Of a DNA stretch of 14,024 nucleotides, positions 13,880 through 14,024 are shown in pieces. The position numbers and the translations under genes were made by a program. The stretch comes from an uncultured bacterium (GTDB lineage Bacteria > Patescibacteriota > Minisyncoccia > Phycocordibacterales > UBA9973): positions 1 to 14,024 of the forward strand of contig CAIVNB010000050.1 of the NCBI GenBank assembly GCA_903907175.1, read 5' to 3'. Every line of letters begins with the position of its first letter. Position 1 is the stretch's first letter. Below the pieces are notes generated by a model. It had not been told where the DNA came from and ran no database searches. It saw only the letters and a list, made by a program, of their open reading frames with translations.

Positions 13880-13923
13880 AATTTTTTTATGTTAATTAAT
13901 AATGTTAAATTTATTTTTATTAT

Positions 13924-13942
13924 CCCGACTTCGACTTTCGGG
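13924..13942. repeat. Inverted repeat upstream of dnaK
   Basis: CCCGA (13924-13928) and TCGGG (13938-13942) can pair around a 9-nt loop that contains the tandem CGACTT. It stands out as a GC-rich patch in very AT-rich DNA, 45-63 nt upstream of the dnaK start. Neither strand has a convincing U-tract after it. It could be a 5'-leader hairpin, an operator or the weak terminator of an unseen upstream gene. The surrounding 13880-14024 shows no gene I can support. Confidence 0.4.
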
Positions 13943-14024
13943 GTTTGTAATTAAAAAATTTCTCATAAAATCAAAATTAGCTCTTTCCTAAAAACACACA
14001 TAAAATTCTGCTGAATTTTTGCTA

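Noticed and set aside
1..14024. Alternative genetic code with TGA as glycine, as in some CPR lineages
   Set aside because: The kinase and DUF167 genes end naturally at TGA, and the conserved genes contain no in-frame TGA.
1..14024. tRNA, rRNA or riboswitch genes
   Set aside because: The gaps between genes are nearly all under 50 nt, and none shows cloverleaf or conserved aptamer features.

Overview
The window looks like a chromosomal segment from a Candidate Phyla Radiation (Patescibacteria, probably Parcubacteria-like) bacterium. This rests on several things. The DNA is strongly AT-rich, spacing between genes is very tight, and clear Shine-Dalgarno sites are lacking. A soluble VirD4/TraG-like ATPase sits beside very Cys-rich zinc-ribbon proteins of a kind I associate from memory with these phyla, and there are ordinary housekeeping genes (dnaK, lepA, a FtsB/DivIC-like gene). 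The lineage is inferred; there is no rRNA gene to confirm it. TGA is used as a stop codon (kinase, DUF167 gene), so a TGA-to-glycine code is unlikely.

Layout. Positions 65-856 (+) encode a D-glycerate 3-kinase-like enzyme. It ends flush against a convergent D-2-hydroxyacid dehydrogenase (857-1867, -). Next on the minus strand come a small DUF167 gene (1880-2107) and a FtsB/DivIC-like division protein (2115-2492). A 37-residue single-pass membrane protein gene (2512-2625, +) diverges from the ftsB-like gene and converges on lepA (2630-4465, -). A four-gene minus-strand operon follows, spanning 4510-11895. In transcription order it holds a soluble FtsK/HerA-VirD4-type ATPase (754 aa) and three tandem paralogous Cys-rich proteins (583, 552 and 568 aa), with junctions of +1, +3 and -1 nt. 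A strong hairpin terminator (11928-11962) separates this operon from dnaK (11972-13879, -). The last 145 bases hold the dnaK upstream region with a small inverted repeat and no gene that I can see.

The notable system is the ATPase plus three Cys-rich paralogs. Each paralog has duplicated zinc-ribbon modules at its two ends. Between them lie two tracts in which cysteines recur in a strict three-residue register, each tract ending in a ladder of cysteines followed by a conserved NKQY-x-KEEY hinge or a close variant. The ATPase carries the same CxxC-x17-CxxC ribbon that ends the paralogs. The middle paralog has lost exactly the four ligands of one N-terminal ribbon. Function is unknown; the one-operon layout and the shared ribbon suggest a joint assembly.

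Regulation. Several genes have -10 elements, often extended (TGnTAnnnT), only 6-9 nt before the start codon. This predicts leaderless or nearly leaderless mRNAs. One such pair, between the ftsB-like gene and the 37-residue gene, overlaps on opposite strands.
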